NCBI GenBank assembly: GCA_017963165.1
Contig: JAGCTZ010000224.1
Coordinates: 21,988-85,987, forward strand
Source of the DNA: Treponema sp.
GTDB lineage: Bacteria > Spirochaetota > Spirochaetia > Treponematales > Treponemataceae
Reading direction: 5' to 3'
Length of the DNA stretch: 64,000 nucleotides
Shown here: positions 52,998-62,268 of the stretch, one piece after another
Layout: each line of letters begins with the position of its first letter
Position numbering within the stretch: position 1 is the stretch's first letter
Notes under the pieces: generated by a model
The model's input: the letters and a program-made list of their open reading frames with translations, nothing else
Database searches by the model: none
What the model was told of the DNA's origin: nothing
Position numbers and translations under genes: made by a program

Positions 52998-54557
52998 ATG
53001 AAAAAACTTTTATCTGTTTTTATAATTTCATTATTATTTACAGCAGGCATTACAGCCCTTGAAGTAAACGAACCTGAACTTAAAGTTGCAGGAAATGAAA
53101 CAATAGAATTTATAAACTATACCGGACCACATAAGGTAATTGATTCACTTGCTGCAATTAAAGCCATAGGTTCTGACATGGGAAAAACAATCGTTCCCGA
53201 AAAAGCTTCTTCTGTCGGCAACAAAAACAAATATTATATTGTTCATGCCGTAGATGCCACAGAAAAAGGCAAACTTGATGCAGATATTCTTTTTATTGGC
53301 GCAGATGCGACAGTTGACCATATTATAAACCTTCGCAGAATTATAAGTGCATATCTTTCAAGTGCATACGGTTATTCAGAAAAAGATGCCGATACACTTG
53401 CAGTTTTTGTTACTGTTTACAATGCAGTTTACCGCGGAAAATATGATATTTTTCAATCAAAATATAAATCAGTTGTTATGAAGAATCTTTCTAATGATAA
53501 CTGTGGTCTTGCTGTAAACTATAAGGATTGGCCTGGAAAATCAGAAATTGTTATTCCTCTTTATGATGTAAATGGAGGCCTTTCTACAGTAGATACTTCT
53601 GTAATCAGCGACTCAACAGTTGTTGAATCTATGAAAGAAGATGATGATAAGAATGTTGAAAGCCGCAAAGACATGGTAGATCTTAAGGAACGTGAAGCAG
53701 AACAGGCAAGCGATAAGGCTCAGAGTTCTCAGAAAAAAGCTGCCGAAGAACAGAAAAAGCTGAACGAAACAAAGAAAGAAGCTGATGACGCTCAGAAGAA
53801 AGCCGATGAAGCTAAAAAAGAAGCAGAAAAGAATCCAACTGATGAAAACAAAAAGGCTGCAGAAGACGCTCAGAATAAAGCCGACGAAAAGAAAGAAGAA
53901 GTAAAGGAACAGGAAAAGAAAACTCAGGAAGCAAAGGACGAAGCTAAGCAGCAGCAGGAGCTTGCAGACAAAAAGCAGAACGAAGCTTATGATGAACGCA
54001 AGGACATTGCAAAAGACCAGCAGGAAGTTCAGCAGAAAGAAGCTGCAGAAGCAAAAATGCCTAGCGAATATGGTATTATTCTTTCTGACGAAAAAGCATT
54101 GCTTTCAAGACTTGTAAAATTCAACACCGATACAGGTGATATCATTAAGAAATCTCCTGTTACAGAAATCAGAAACAGAACAATTTATGCTCTTAATGAT
54201 GAATTTATTGCTGTTGCCGGAGAAGATGCCGGAAATGCTGCAATTAAGCTTGTTACAATCGACAGTGTAAATATGGAAATTACAAGCGAAAGTAACGAAA
54301 CTCTTGCTCCAGATTCTGTACTTGTTCGCGACGGAAATGAGTTCTACTGTGTAATTGCAGATGGACCATTCTGGAGAGTTGGTATGTTTGATTCAAATCT
54401 TGTGCTTAAGCTTAAGTCAGATGTATATGTAAAGAGTTCTACTCCAATTACAATTACAGATTCCGGTGTTGTTATAACAGATGACAACGGACGTCTTAGA
54501 CTTTTGAATAAAGCAGATCTTAAGTCTATAACACAAGTTAAAGATGATGCAAAATAA
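52998..54557 (+). CDS. P83/100-family exported coiled-coil protein
   Basis: A 519-residue protein with a signal peptide (1-20), a globular domain (about 25-215), a long charged coiled coil (about 220-355; repeats such as QKKADEAKKEAEK) and a C-terminal beta domain (about 360-519). This matches the spirochaete P83/100 antigen family known in Borrelia and T. pallidum. The coiled coil suggests a periplasmic structural or scaffolding role; the molecular function is not established. In T. pallidum the homologue lies next to an adenylate cyclase gene, and a CHASE2 cyclase is two genes away here. Confidence 0.88.
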   Translation: MKKLLSVFIISLLFTAGITALEVNEPELKVAGNETIEFINYTGPHKVIDSLAAIKAIGSDMGKTIVPEKASSVGNKNKYYIVHAVDATEKGKLDADILFIGADATVDHIINLRRIISAYLSSAYGYSEKDADTLAVFVTVYNAVYRGKYDIFQSKYKSVVMKNLSNDNCGLAVNYKDWPGKSEIVIPLYDVNGGLSTVDTSVISDSTVVESMKEDDDKNVESRKDMVDLKEREAEQASDKAQSSQKKAAEEQKKLNETKKEADDAQKKADEAKKEAEKNPTDENKKAAEDAQNKADEKKEEVKEQEKKTQEAKDEAKQQQELADKKQNEAYDERKDIAKDQQEVQQKEAAEAKMPSEYGIILSDEKALLSRLVKFNTDTGDIIKKSPVTEIRNRTIYALNDEFIAVAGEDAGNAAIKLVTIDSVNMEITSESNETLAPDSVLVRDGNEFYCVIADGPFWRVGMFDSNLVLKLKSDVYVKSSTPITITDSGVVITDDNGRLRLLNKADLKSITQVKDDAK

Positions 54558-54562
54558 TATAA

Positions 54563-54865
54563 TTATTTAATCACTTTATATTTCTTAACTACATAAAAAA
54601 TGTCATCATTTTTATGTAGTGTAAAGCGCAGGTGTTTTCCTTGTAAATCAAGAAGCCTGCGCTTTTGTTTTTCTGAACAGATTAATGAATACTCATTTCC
54701 GTCATCGCCTCGAATTGCTGCCAAGGTAAAAGGAACATTGCCTTTACTTACGACGTAACCGGTAACAGTAATAGAAGTATTTTTAGATTGTTCACTTTTT
54801 TGAACACCAAAGGTAAGAAACGGAATAAGTAAAATCAAAAAAATAAGGATTGCTTTTCTTTTCAT
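54563..54865 (-). CDS. Small exported protein, 100 residues
   Basis: A signal peptide (1-20) and about 80 residues of beta-rich sequence (ITVTGYVVSKGNVPFTLAAI) that could form an OB-like fold. I do not recognise the family. AGGGAA ribosome site. Its last codons contain a strong hairpin (54588-54620, ACTACATAAAAA / TTTTTATGTAGT). It follows the metalloprotease lipoprotein gene by 17 bases and is probably co-transcribed. Confidence 0.7.
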   Translation of the reverse strand: MKRKAILIFLILLIPFLTFGVQKSEQSKNTSITVTGYVVSKGNVPFTLAAIRGDDGNEYSLICSEKQKRRLLDLQGKHLRFTLHKNDDIFYVVKKYKVIK

Positions 54866-54882
54866 AAGCTTTTCCCTGCAGT

Positions 54883-56601
54883 TTATTCTGCTAATTCTTT
54901 AAAGGTAATCAAATAGTATTCAAGACCTTTAACGTTTGATGCACTTAAAGTAAAGCTTTTTACATCTTTCTTTTTACCGATTTCATGAACAGAAAAACCG
55001 GAAGGTCCCAAATCTACCCTTTTATTATAATTATATATTACAGGATTTATTGTTTGATTATAGCTTGTTGTACCGTTTCCATTATTAACGTCACATTTTA
55101 TGCTCATGATATCAATCGGGCTGAAATATAAGTTATCAGAAGCACTTCCACTCTGTATGTAAAAAGAAATATACTGTTTATCACCGGTTAATTTTAATTG
55201 TGCAGGTGTAGGCTTTTTTGTATTAAATAAGCATAAATAAAATCTTCTTAATACAAATTCATAATCAATTTTTCTTGTTTTATTTGTTTTTTCGTCGACA
55301 TATGTGACATTCGGGTATATTTTTTGAAGTGCATTTGTGATTGACTCTTCATCTACATATTCGTTCTGTGCAATTGCTTTTAATAAGTCAATACCACCAA
55401 AATTTCTTACAAGATAAGCACCAAAAGCATAAGTATTTGCATACATTACAAGTGCAAGACTGTTGTTGTTACTGCTTTGATCCCATAATCTAAAACCATA
55501 ATTATAATACATATTAAAATATGGAAGACGGGCTTTTGGCGAATCTAAATCATCAAGACTAAGATAATGCTGGAACAAATCTTCTGTTACCATTGAAAGC
55601 ATTTCTGTATACCAGGTGTCGCAGGAAATAAATGAAGTGGCATTAGGATTTTCTGTAAGATAATTTACAGATTTCATAACATAATTAATCATATGATTAA
55701 ATTCATGAACAAGTGTTGAATAAACAGTGTCTTTTCTTGTTGTCAGAAAATATGAATCTATATAAAACATTTCGCATTCATTTGAATTAATGTCGCTGCT
55801 TTTTGATTTATTATAATACTTATCAAGATATGCTTGATTAAATAAATCTCCGCTATAAAAATATCCGACAGTTCCGCCATCCTGATTTATATTTGCATCA
55901 CCAAAAAGATCTGAAACAAGAATTATTATTTTTTCATTACAAGGAACAAAATAAGTTGAATTGTATTTTGTATAAAAGGGATTACCTAAAACTGAAGTTT
56001 CAAGCTCATAACAAGAATCAAATTTTTTCCCAAGATTCTTATAATCAGTATCTGAAAGATTTATTCCTTTATCAATTTTATTTGAATCGTTTTGATCTGC
56101 AAATACATAACAATGTTTACCGGCATATTTGCAGATTCCTATTACAGTTTCAGAAATATTCTTGTTGTTTTTTATGTTTACATATGAAAAAAAATTATCT
56201 GCATCACCAACATCATATGTTTTCTGAGTATTATACCCCGGCACTACAGCTCTAGAACTATCCACACTTCTGGCAGCATTTTCTGCTGCAATTAAACTAA
56301 GTTTTCTATTCTGAGCCCTTATAAAGCTGTCGGTATCGCAGTATTCTTCTTCTTCATCAATATTTCTTGGCTGGATTGATTTAACGTAGCCTGTTTTTCT
56401 TGCTTCAATCTTTTGTTCTGAATTATTCAGTTTTACAAGATAAACAGTACTGTCCTCAATTACGTTATCTTTAATGGGAACAGTTTGTTCTTTTTCCTGA
56501 TATGCTTCCTGATCTTCAAGCCCAAGCAGCACATCAAGAATTTCACAACCAGAGAATAAAAATATGAATAAAACAAAAACGAGGAATAATAATCTTTTCA
56601 T
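54883..56601 (-). CDS. Lipoprotein zinc metalloprotease, M30-like
   Basis: A 572-residue lipoprotein (lipobox FSGC, Cys about residue 19). The catalytic site is HEFNHMINYV (HExxH, about residue 296) followed by WYTEMLSMVTEDLF, which supplies the third ligand Glu. The arrangement resembles M30 hyicolysin-type proteases. The N-terminal 120 residues are probably a propeptide or linker; the C-terminal part is beta-rich. It should act at the cell surface or in the periplasm. It lies between P83/100 and the cyclase gene. Confidence 0.78.
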   Translation of the reverse strand: MKRLLFLVFVLFIFLFSGCEILDVLLGLEDQEAYQEKEQTVPIKDNVIEDSTVYLVKLNNSEQKIEARKTGYVKSIQPRNIDEEEEYCDTDSFIRAQNRKLSLIAAENAARSVDSSRAVVPGYNTQKTYDVGDADNFFSYVNIKNNKNISETVIGICKYAGKHCYVFADQNDSNKIDKGINLSDTDYKNLGKKFDSCYELETSVLGNPFYTKYNSTYFVPCNEKIIILVSDLFGDANINQDGGTVGYFYSGDLFNQAYLDKYYNKSKSSDINSNECEMFYIDSYFLTTRKDTVYSTLVHEFNHMINYVMKSVNYLTENPNATSFISCDTWYTEMLSMVTEDLFQHYLSLDDLDSPKARLPYFNMYYNYGFRLWDQSSNNNSLALVMYANTYAFGAYLVRNFGGIDLLKAIAQNEYVDEESITNALQKIYPNVTYVDEKTNKTRKIDYEFVLRRFYLCLFNTKKPTPAQLKLTGDKQYISFYIQSGSASDNLYFSPIDIMSIKCDVNNGNGTTSYNQTINPVIYNYNKRVDLGPSGFSVHEIGKKKDVKSFTLSASNVKGLEYYLITFKELAE

Positions 56602-56623
56602 AAAATCCAGTACCTACTACCTA

Positions 56624-59578
56624 TTACTTAGATGTCATGTTCATAACACCATCCCAGTCATCAGGAATACCCTTCTTAATGTAGTTTTTACATCTCTCTG
56701 CAAATGTTAAAGCAGTTGGATCCCCTTCTGGTAACATTTTTGATGCTTTTACGAACATTTTTCCTGCCTGGGTAAAGTCTTTTAACAGGTAAAGGTCAAG
56801 AGCCTTATGGAATACGTCAAGTTCATCAAGTTCGAGTTTTGTAAGTTCTTCTGTAAAACCAAGTACATTGTAAAGCTGAACTGGTGTAGAACGTCCTACT
56901 ACACGAACACGGTCAAGACGGCGTACTGTAATCTTTCCTTGATTTGAACCGGTATTTGCCATATCCCATGTATCTTCGGAACACATAATCCATGTACTGT
57001 AAACTTTATTTACACCTTCAAGACGGCTTGCAAGGTTTACAGTATCACCAATCATTGTGTAGTTAAGCTTACTGAATGTATCTGTCTTACTTCCCATAAG
57101 TCCAACGAAAGCTTCACCAGAGTTAATACCAATACGAGTCTGAAGCGGCTTAAGGGCAACAGTTTCAATTTCCCCGTTTTCATTTGTAATATCAACAGGC
57201 TTAAACAATTCCTGATGTGTAGCGTTGAATTCTACTTCAATCTTTTTCATTTTGATTGCAGAATCAAGACAAAGGTAAGCCCATTCTTCTTTTGTATGAG
57301 TATTTAACGGATCAGGAGCACCAAACATAGAGATGATAGCATCACCTTCATATTTATCGATGTTTCCGTTATTGCGAAGGATTTCATCAGACATAGCACC
57401 AAGATATTCGTTAAGAATTTCAATAAGCTTGTTTGGTCCTTCATTTCCGTAAATCTTACCGATTGTTTCACTTAATGTAGAGAATTTCTGAACATCAGAG
57501 AAAAGCGCTGTAATACATTTCTTTTCACCCTTTGTCTGGAATGCATCAGGGTTAGCTCTAAGCTGAGCAACTGTATCCTTGTTTGCAAAAGAAGAAGCAA
57601 TTTCTGTAATGAATCGTTTTTCCTTACTGCTCTGTACGTATCTGTAAATAACGCCCGCAAAGAAATCAATAATCAGATAGAAAATTACGCCACCGACCAT
57701 TGGAATATAGAACTGGAAAAGCGGCAATGTAACAAGGAAACCTGCAATTACAATTACTGTACTGATTGCACCTACAAGGTTCTTTGTCCATGAAGAAGCC
57801 TTGCACAAAATAAATGCAAGAAGAATTGTGATAACAAATGAAATTGCAAGACCGTAATACCATGGATAAGGAGTAATAAAGTTTCTTGTAAGAACTGTAT
57901 TCATGATATTTGCGTGAATGAGAACGTTTACATACTGTTTAGCAAATGGAATGGCACCGATATCTGTTGTTGAGGCAGCTGTATGACCAAAGATACAGTA
58001 CTTGCCGTTAAGATATTCTTTCCACACTGCAATATTATCAAGATAAGAATCAATATTATATTTAACCTGTTCAAACAGATAAGAGAATGCCTGAAGCCAG
58101 TCATAATTGTTATATATAGAATCCGGGTTATCTCTTACAAAGTTTTCGATATCAGCAAAATAGTTCATATCGACAAATTGTTTAACGTCTTCAAAGAACA
58201 TATCTCTTGTTGCATAATAATCTTCATATTCTTCCGGTGTAATTCCGTCAATCAAATTACCGTTTTGATCATAGCCTTCGCAAAGTGAAAGCAGCTCGGC
58301 TTTATAGGCCTTCAAATCATTATAAGACTCTACAAGTCTATATAAATCACCATAATATGGGAGAGGCATACCTTCGTTATCAAAAATTACAGGAAGGTTA
58401 TTTGTTTCGATAGAATCTCCATCATCGCCCAGAAGAGTTTTCATATTATTGAAAAGAGCATTTTCAATTTCATCAAGCTGTAAAATCTGACTTACGTTGA
58501 TGGAACCACAACCAAAAAGCTTATCTTTTTCTGTATCGCGAACCTGTTCATGCTGCCAGTTAATAAGCATTTTACCATGTTCATCAAGAGGAATTGTTAC
58601 ATCTGCGCGTTCTGTATCACCAGGGAACAAAGCATTCTTAAGAATAAGGGAATTCTTTGTACGCTCAAAATCCCTTATATCAAGAATATCCATAAGAGGA
58701 CCAAATGTAAGCTGTCCCAGATATTTTCCGTCATATTCAAGGAAAAGCTCGTTTCGGCGGCGAATACCATCAGTATCGATGTTTGAGTTTGTAAATCCTA
58801 CACCCTTTGCATGGCGGATAAATAAATCAAGAGATGGTGTAAAACCTTTTTTATCATCAGGATAAGTTTCCTTAAAGTTGTAGTCGTTGTCTTTTAATGT
58901 ATAGTTTGTCGGATCAACTACATGAGAAAGAAGCATATTATTGCGGATAAAGTTTATATGCTCGTCTGTGATTGATTTATATCCAAGATCAAGCTCGTTT
59001 ACAGAAAGATAAGCATTTCCAAAGAACTGGATTGCTCTTGCAAAGTAATCATCGTTATCAAAGGCAATATTGTTTTCTACATATTCATAAAGGTCATCGT
59101 AAAGTGGATCCAGATAATCTTCTACATAAGAATCTGTAAGCTCCTGAATTTCTTCTACGCTATAACCTTGATTTAGCGCAATCGGAATGGAGTTCATAAG
59201 GTCAACACTCCACTGCTTCGTTTCCGATATTTTACCGTTTACGTTATTAATCGAATTGGAAGGAACAGATTTTGAAGAGGGCGAAATATACTCAATATCG
59301 AATATTCCTGCTGCAACGCCAAGCTCTTTTAGCCTGATTAAAACGTCGGCAAAAATATCGCGGCTCCACGGCCATTCACCAAGACGGTTGATATCATCAT
59401 CGGAGATGGCAACAACCATAACTTTTTCGTCCATTACAGGATCTTTTGTTAAATGCAAAAGTCCATCATAAAGACGGAAATCGAGTTTTTCAAATACATT
59501 AAAAATGCAAAGAACCGAAATAATACCAGCAAGTATTAAGCTGAAACTGATGTTAAATAATAAAGGTTTTCTCTTCAT
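56624..59578 (-). CDS. CHASE2-domain class III adenylate/guanylate cyclase
   Basis: A 984-residue protein. A first helix (8-28), a long extracytoplasmic CHASE2 sensor (about 30-610; VMVVAISDDDINRLGEWPWSRD and ILIHANIMNTVL), three membrane helices (about 615-690), and the cyclase domain (about 720-910). Metal Asp residues lie in FSDVQKFSTLSE and YEGDAIISMFGAP; NYTMIGDTVNLASRLEG supplies the transition-state Asn/Arg. A tail of about 60 residues follows. It makes cAMP (or cGMP) in response to a periplasmic cue. A minus-strand TATAAT with extended TG (59593-59585) ends 6 bases before the ATG. Confidence 0.93.
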   Translation of the reverse strand: MKRKPLLFNISFSLILAGIISVLCIFNVFEKLDFRLYDGLLHLTKDPVMDEKVMVVAISDDDINRLGEWPWSRDIFADVLIRLKELGVAAGIFDIEYISPSSKSVPSNSINNVNGKISETKQWSVDLMNSIPIALNQGYSVEEIQELTDSYVEDYLDPLYDDLYEYVENNIAFDNDDYFARAIQFFGNAYLSVNELDLGYKSITDEHINFIRNNMLLSHVVDPTNYTLKDNDYNFKETYPDDKKGFTPSLDLFIRHAKGVGFTNSNIDTDGIRRRNELFLEYDGKYLGQLTFGPLMDILDIRDFERTKNSLILKNALFPGDTERADVTIPLDEHGKMLINWQHEQVRDTEKDKLFGCGSINVSQILQLDEIENALFNNMKTLLGDDGDSIETNNLPVIFDNEGMPLPYYGDLYRLVESYNDLKAYKAELLSLCEGYDQNGNLIDGITPEEYEDYYATRDMFFEDVKQFVDMNYFADIENFVRDNPDSIYNNYDWLQAFSYLFEQVKYNIDSYLDNIAVWKEYLNGKYCIFGHTAASTTDIGAIPFAKQYVNVLIHANIMNTVLTRNFITPYPWYYGLAISFVITILLAFILCKASSWTKNLVGAISTVIVIAGFLVTLPLFQFYIPMVGGVIFYLIIDFFAGVIYRYVQSSKEKRFITEIASSFANKDTVAQLRANPDAFQTKGEKKCITALFSDVQKFSTLSETIGKIYGNEGPNKLIEILNEYLGAMSDEILRNNGNIDKYEGDAIISMFGAPDPLNTHTKEEWAYLCLDSAIKMKKIEVEFNATHQELFKPVDITNENGEIETVALKPLQTRIGINSGEAFVGLMGSKTDTFSKLNYTMIGDTVNLASRLEGVNKVYSTWIMCSEDTWDMANTGSNQGKITVRRLDRVRVVGRSTPVQLYNVLGFTEELTKLELDELDVFHKALDLYLLKDFTQAGKMFVKASKMLPEGDPTALTFAERCKNYIKKGIPDDWDGVMNMTSK

Positions 59579-59580
59579 TC

Positions 59581-60285
59581 TTATATTATAGCAGAGTTTT
59601 GAATATAATCTAGTGCAATTTTTGCAGCAGCCTGTTCTGCATCTTTTTTATTTTTTGCGCGGGCGGGACCAAATTTTTTCTCTCCGAGAGAAACTGTTAC
59701 AACAAAAGTCTGATCATGTGCAGGACCAGTTTTTTCAACAAGCTCGTAAACAGGAACTGACTTTGTTCTTTTTTGATATGCTTCCTGCAGCTTTGTCTTG
59801 TAATCCTTTATACCATCCGAAACTGTATGATCAATTTCTGGAATAATAAATTCAAGGACATATTTTTCTGCAGCTTTGTAGCCGGAATCAAGATAATATG
59901 CGCCGATAATTGCTTCCATACAATCGGCAAGAATAGCGGGCTTTGAACGTCCACCGCTTGATTCCTCGCCTTTTCCAAGAATCAAAAGCTTATCAATGCC
60001 TAATTTGATGGCTATAGGAGCAAGAGCTTTTTCCGAAACAACTGCTGATTTTATTTTTGCAAGATCGCCTTCGGGATTATTAAAATTATTATAAAGATAG
60101 GCTGCTGTTACCATTCCAAGGACAGAATCACCCAGGAATTCAAGCCGTTCATTATTTTGAATATGCTTTTTTTCGTTAGTTATACTTCTATGATGAAAAG
60201 CTAAATCAAGAAGCTCTATATTTTTAAAGCGGATTTTTACTTTTTTACAGAAGCTTTGAAGTGCTTCTTTACGTGATTTATCCAT
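59581..60285 (-). CDS. rnc: Ribonuclease III
   Basis: A 234-residue enzyme: catalytic NERLEFLGDSVLGMV (about residue 43), second metal residue region ADCMEAIIGAYYLDSG (about 118) and a C-terminal dsRNA-binding domain (about 160-230; YKTKLQEAYQKR, GPAHDQTFVVTVSLGEK, KKDAEQAAAKIAL). It processes rRNA and structured mRNA. It follows acpP with a terminator in between, so it may have a separate promoter; a TATAGA with extended TG lies about 30 bases upstream of the ATG. Confidence 0.96.
   Translation of the reverse strand: MDKSRKEALQSFCKKVKIRFKNIELLDLAFHHRSITNEKKHIQNNERLEFLGDSVLGMVTAAYLYNNFNNPEGDLAKIKSAVVSEKALAPIAIKLGIDKLLILGKGEESSGGRSKPAILADCMEAIIGAYYLDSGYKAAEKYVLEFIIPEIDHTVSDGIKDYKTKLQEAYQKRTKSVPVYELVEKTGPAHDQTFVVTVSLGEKKFGPARAKNKKDAEQAAAKIALDYIQNSAII
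59585..59593 (-). promoter_or_regulatory. Extended -10 promoter of the cyclase gene
   Basis: On the minus strand TG-C-TATAAT ends 6 bases before ATG 59578. It overlaps the last codons of rnc, so the cyclase can be transcribed separately from the rnc operon as a leaderless message. Confidence 0.5.
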
Positions 60286-60362
60286 GTGTAAGCCCGCTGG
60301 CGGTCGGTGTTCTATAGCAGACCTTAAAAAAACACTGCGTTTTTTAGATCTACCTTTTTTAG

Positions 60363-60396
60363 AAAAAAAAAGTACAAGCTTTCACTTGTACTTTTT
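60363..60396 (-). terminator. Rho-independent terminator of acpP
   Basis: AAAAAGTACAAG (60367-60378) pairs with CTTGTACTTTTT (60385-60396) around six bases. Read on the minus strand it is followed by a T-run, so it ends the coaD-rpmF-acpP side before rnc. Confidence 0.85.
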
Positions 60397-60420
60397 ACAA
60401 AAAACTCTTTTAGGTTTTAT

Positions 60421-60660
60421 TTATTTGTCCAATTCTGCTTTGATAAAATCATAAGCATCACGTACTGTCTCAAATTCATTAGCTTTTTCATCTGGAATGC
60501 TAACACCGAGTTCTTCCTCAATTGCGTAAACAAGTTCGTATGTATCGAGACTGTCTGCGCCAAGGTCATTTCTGAATGAAGCATCAAGTGTAACTTTTTC
60601 TGCATCAATATCCAATTTTTCAACGATCAGTTTCTGCATTTTTCCAAACAATTCGTCCAT
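60421..60660 (-). CDS. acpP: Acyl carrier protein
   Basis: A 79-residue acidic four-helix protein with the phosphopantetheine attachment site GADSLDTYELVYAIEEEL (Ser about residue 37). It carries acyl groups in fatty acid and phospholipid synthesis. An AGGAGA ribosome site precedes the ATG. It lies 19 bases after rpmF, a gene order common in bacteria although plsX and fab genes are not here. Confidence 0.96.
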   Translation of the reverse strand: MDELFGKMQKLIVEKLDIDAEKVTLDASFRNDLGADSLDTYELVYAIEEELGVSIPDEKANEFETVRDAYDFIKAELDK

Positions 60661-60679
60661 ATTTTTCTCCTAAAAAATA

Positions 60680-60868
60680 TTATCCGTTTATCTCTGGCGT
60701 AATAATCTGTCGTCCGCGATAGAAACCGCATTTTGGACAAACATGATGAGACTGTACAAGGTTGCCACAGTTATTGCATTCAACAAGCTGAGGAGCCTTA
60801 AGTTTCATATTTATTGTCTGACGTCTTTTTGTTACGGCCTTTGATACTTTTGATCTAGGTACTGCCAT
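60680..60868 (-). CDS. rpmF: 50S ribosomal protein L32
   Basis: A 62-residue protein with the L32 start AVPRSKVSKAVTKRRQ and a zinc-ribbon pair CNNCGNL and CPKCGFYRG. A GAGGT ribosome site and a minus-strand TATAAT box lie just upstream. Confidence 0.96.
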   Translation of the reverse strand: MAVPRSKVSKAVTKRRQTINMKLKAPQLVECNNCGNLVQSHHVCPKCGFYRGRQIITPEING

Positions 60869-60945
60869 ATATGTAACCTCACATTATAAAAATCATTAAT
60901 AGTTTGTTTAATATACTACAAATTTTAAGAAAATGTCAACTATTT

Positions 60946-61425
60946 CTACTTCCCTAACTTCTTCTTAAGCTCAGCCTCTACCAAAGGCGGCACCATTCTT
61001 GAAATATCACCACCAAACAAAGCCAGTTCTTTAATAGAACTACTTTTTACAACACCCCATTTTTCTTTACTAGGCAGGAACATAGTTTCTATCTGAGGAT
61101 TTAAGTTCTGATTCATGTGGGCAAGTTCAAATTCATAAGAAAAATCATTGCTTGAACGAATACCTCGAATTAAAACCTTTGCACCTACTTCTTTGGCATA
61201 ATTTACAATTAAGCCTTCCCATACATGAATCTGAACATTCTTGTAATTCTTTAAAAGTTCCTTAAGCATTTCAAGACGTTCCTGTTCAGTAAACATATAA
61301 TTCTTATTTGGATTAACTGAAATAAGAACATCAACATCATCAAACAGTTTAGATGCGCGTTGAATAATATCCAGATGTCCATTTGTCGGAGGATCAAAAG
61401 ATCCAGGAAAAACTGCTTTTATCAT
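60946..61425 (-). CDS. coaD: Pantetheine-phosphate adenylyltransferase
   Basis: A 159-residue enzyme with FPGSFDPPTNGHLDIIQRA (nucleotidyltransferase T/HxGH motif), VLIRGIRSSNDFSYEFELAHMN (about 88) and the closing VVKSSSIKELALFGGD. It makes dephospho-CoA, linking it to the CoA-dependent enzymes in the window. Divergent from the lipoprotein gene at 61482. Confidence 0.95.
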   Translation of the reverse strand: MIKAVFPGSFDPPTNGHLDIIQRASKLFDDVDVLISVNPNKNYMFTEQERLEMLKELLKNYKNVQIHVWEGLIVNYAKEVGAKVLIRGIRSSNDFSYEFELAHMNQNLNPQIETMFLPSKEKWGVVKSSSIKELALFGGDISRMVPPLVEAELKKKLGK

Positions 61426-61444
61426 ATATTTATTTGTATCTCAT

Positions 61445-61474
61445 TTGACGAAATGGCGCAATAGATGTTATATT
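61445..61474 (+). promoter_or_regulatory. Promoter of the acidic lipoprotein gene
   Basis: TTGACG (61445-61450), an 18-base spacer and TATATT (61469-61474), with an extended TG before it. It ends 7 bases before ATG 61482 and no Shine-Dalgarno site is present. Confidence 0.55.
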
Positions 61475-61481
61475 TTTTTGT

Positions 61482-62147
61482 ATGAAAAAGAAATTATTTT
61501 ATATTTTCACTGCATTAGCAGTTATTTTTTCAATAATGCTTTCCTCATGTGCCGGCACACCAGAAGAACAGCCGATAGAAGCAGAACCTCCAGTTGTAGA
61601 AGAAAGTGAATTAATCGAGGAAAACCAGGAACCAGAAGTTGAAGCAGAAGTTATTGAAGTAGAAGAAGAATATGATGAAGATGATTCAGTAGAAATTCTT
61701 GATGTTGAAGAAGATTCTGATGACGAATATCTTCGTTCTATTGCCGAGCTTGATGAACAGACAACAGTTACTAAACAGGAATTTACAGATGATAAACGTG
61801 AAATTCTTGAAATCATATCTGAGCTTGCCATTATTATGGAAACGAAGGATACATTAAGCTGGCTCAAGTATATTGATGAAGAATCAAAAGAATACTACAA
61901 AAATCCTGTAAATCTTAGAAAAGCACAGCGAAAGCTTCCTAACAAGCTTATTGAACTTAAAACTATAGAAGATTACTTTAAATATGTATTTATTCCGGCA
62001 AGACGCGTCAGCCAGATAGATGAAATACGTTATATTTCAAAGACACACGTAAAAGCTGTTCAGGTGCGGGAAGAATCAGACGCCATCTATTATGAATTCA
62101 AAAAAGAAAACGGAAAGTGGCTTGTTTATTTACCTCCGGTTTCATAA
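61482..62147 (+). CDS. Acidic lipoprotein of unknown function
   Basis: A 221-residue lipoprotein (signal peptide, lipobox LSSC with Cys about residue 23). After the anchor comes a very acidic low-complexity stretch (about 25-90; Glu, Asp, Val and Pro), then a compact domain (about 95-221; REILEIISELAIIMETKDTLSWLKY and DAIYYEFKKENGKWLVYLPP). The C-terminal part looks like an NTF2/DUF4440-like fold, but this is a guess. It is monocistronic with a strong terminator. Confidence 0.8.
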   Translation: MKKKLFYIFTALAVIFSIMLSSCAGTPEEQPIEAEPPVVEESELIEENQEPEVEAEVIEVEEEYDEDDSVEILDVEEDSDDEYLRSIAELDEQTTVTKQEFTDDKREILEIISELAIIMETKDTLSWLKYIDEESKEYYKNPVNLRKAQRKLPNKLIELKTIEDYFKYVFIPARRVSQIDEIRYISKTHVKAVQVREESDAIYYEFKKENGKWLVYLPPVS

Positions 62148-62150
62148 CTT

Positions 62151-62186
62151 AATATGTCATTGTATGTGCAATGACATATTTTTTTT
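62151..62186 (+). terminator. Rho-independent terminator of the acidic lipoprotein gene
   Basis: AATATGTCATTG (62151-62162) pairs with CAATGACATATT (62169-62180), followed by a T-run. Confidence 0.9.
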
Positions 62187-62212
62187 GCTCACAATGACCT
62201 AATTCTTTTTTA

Positions 62213-62260
62213 TTGATTTTATAGAATTTTTAGAATATAATATATTAATTCATAGGAGGA
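62213..62260 (+). promoter_or_regulatory. Promoter and ribosome site of the HEAT-repeat gene
   Basis: TTGATT (62213-62218), 17 bases, TATAAT (62236-62241), then AGGAGGA (62254-62260) 8 bases before ATG 62269. This is a conventional leadered arrangement, in contrast to the leaderless genes nearby. Confidence 0.75.
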
Positions 62261-62268
62261 AAGAATTT

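Noticed and set aside
54588..54620. Hairpin at the end of the 100-residue gene as a terminator for P83/100
   Set aside because: It lies within an open reading frame and lacks a T-run on the P83/100 side; coding constraint could explain it only in part, so it is noted but not called.
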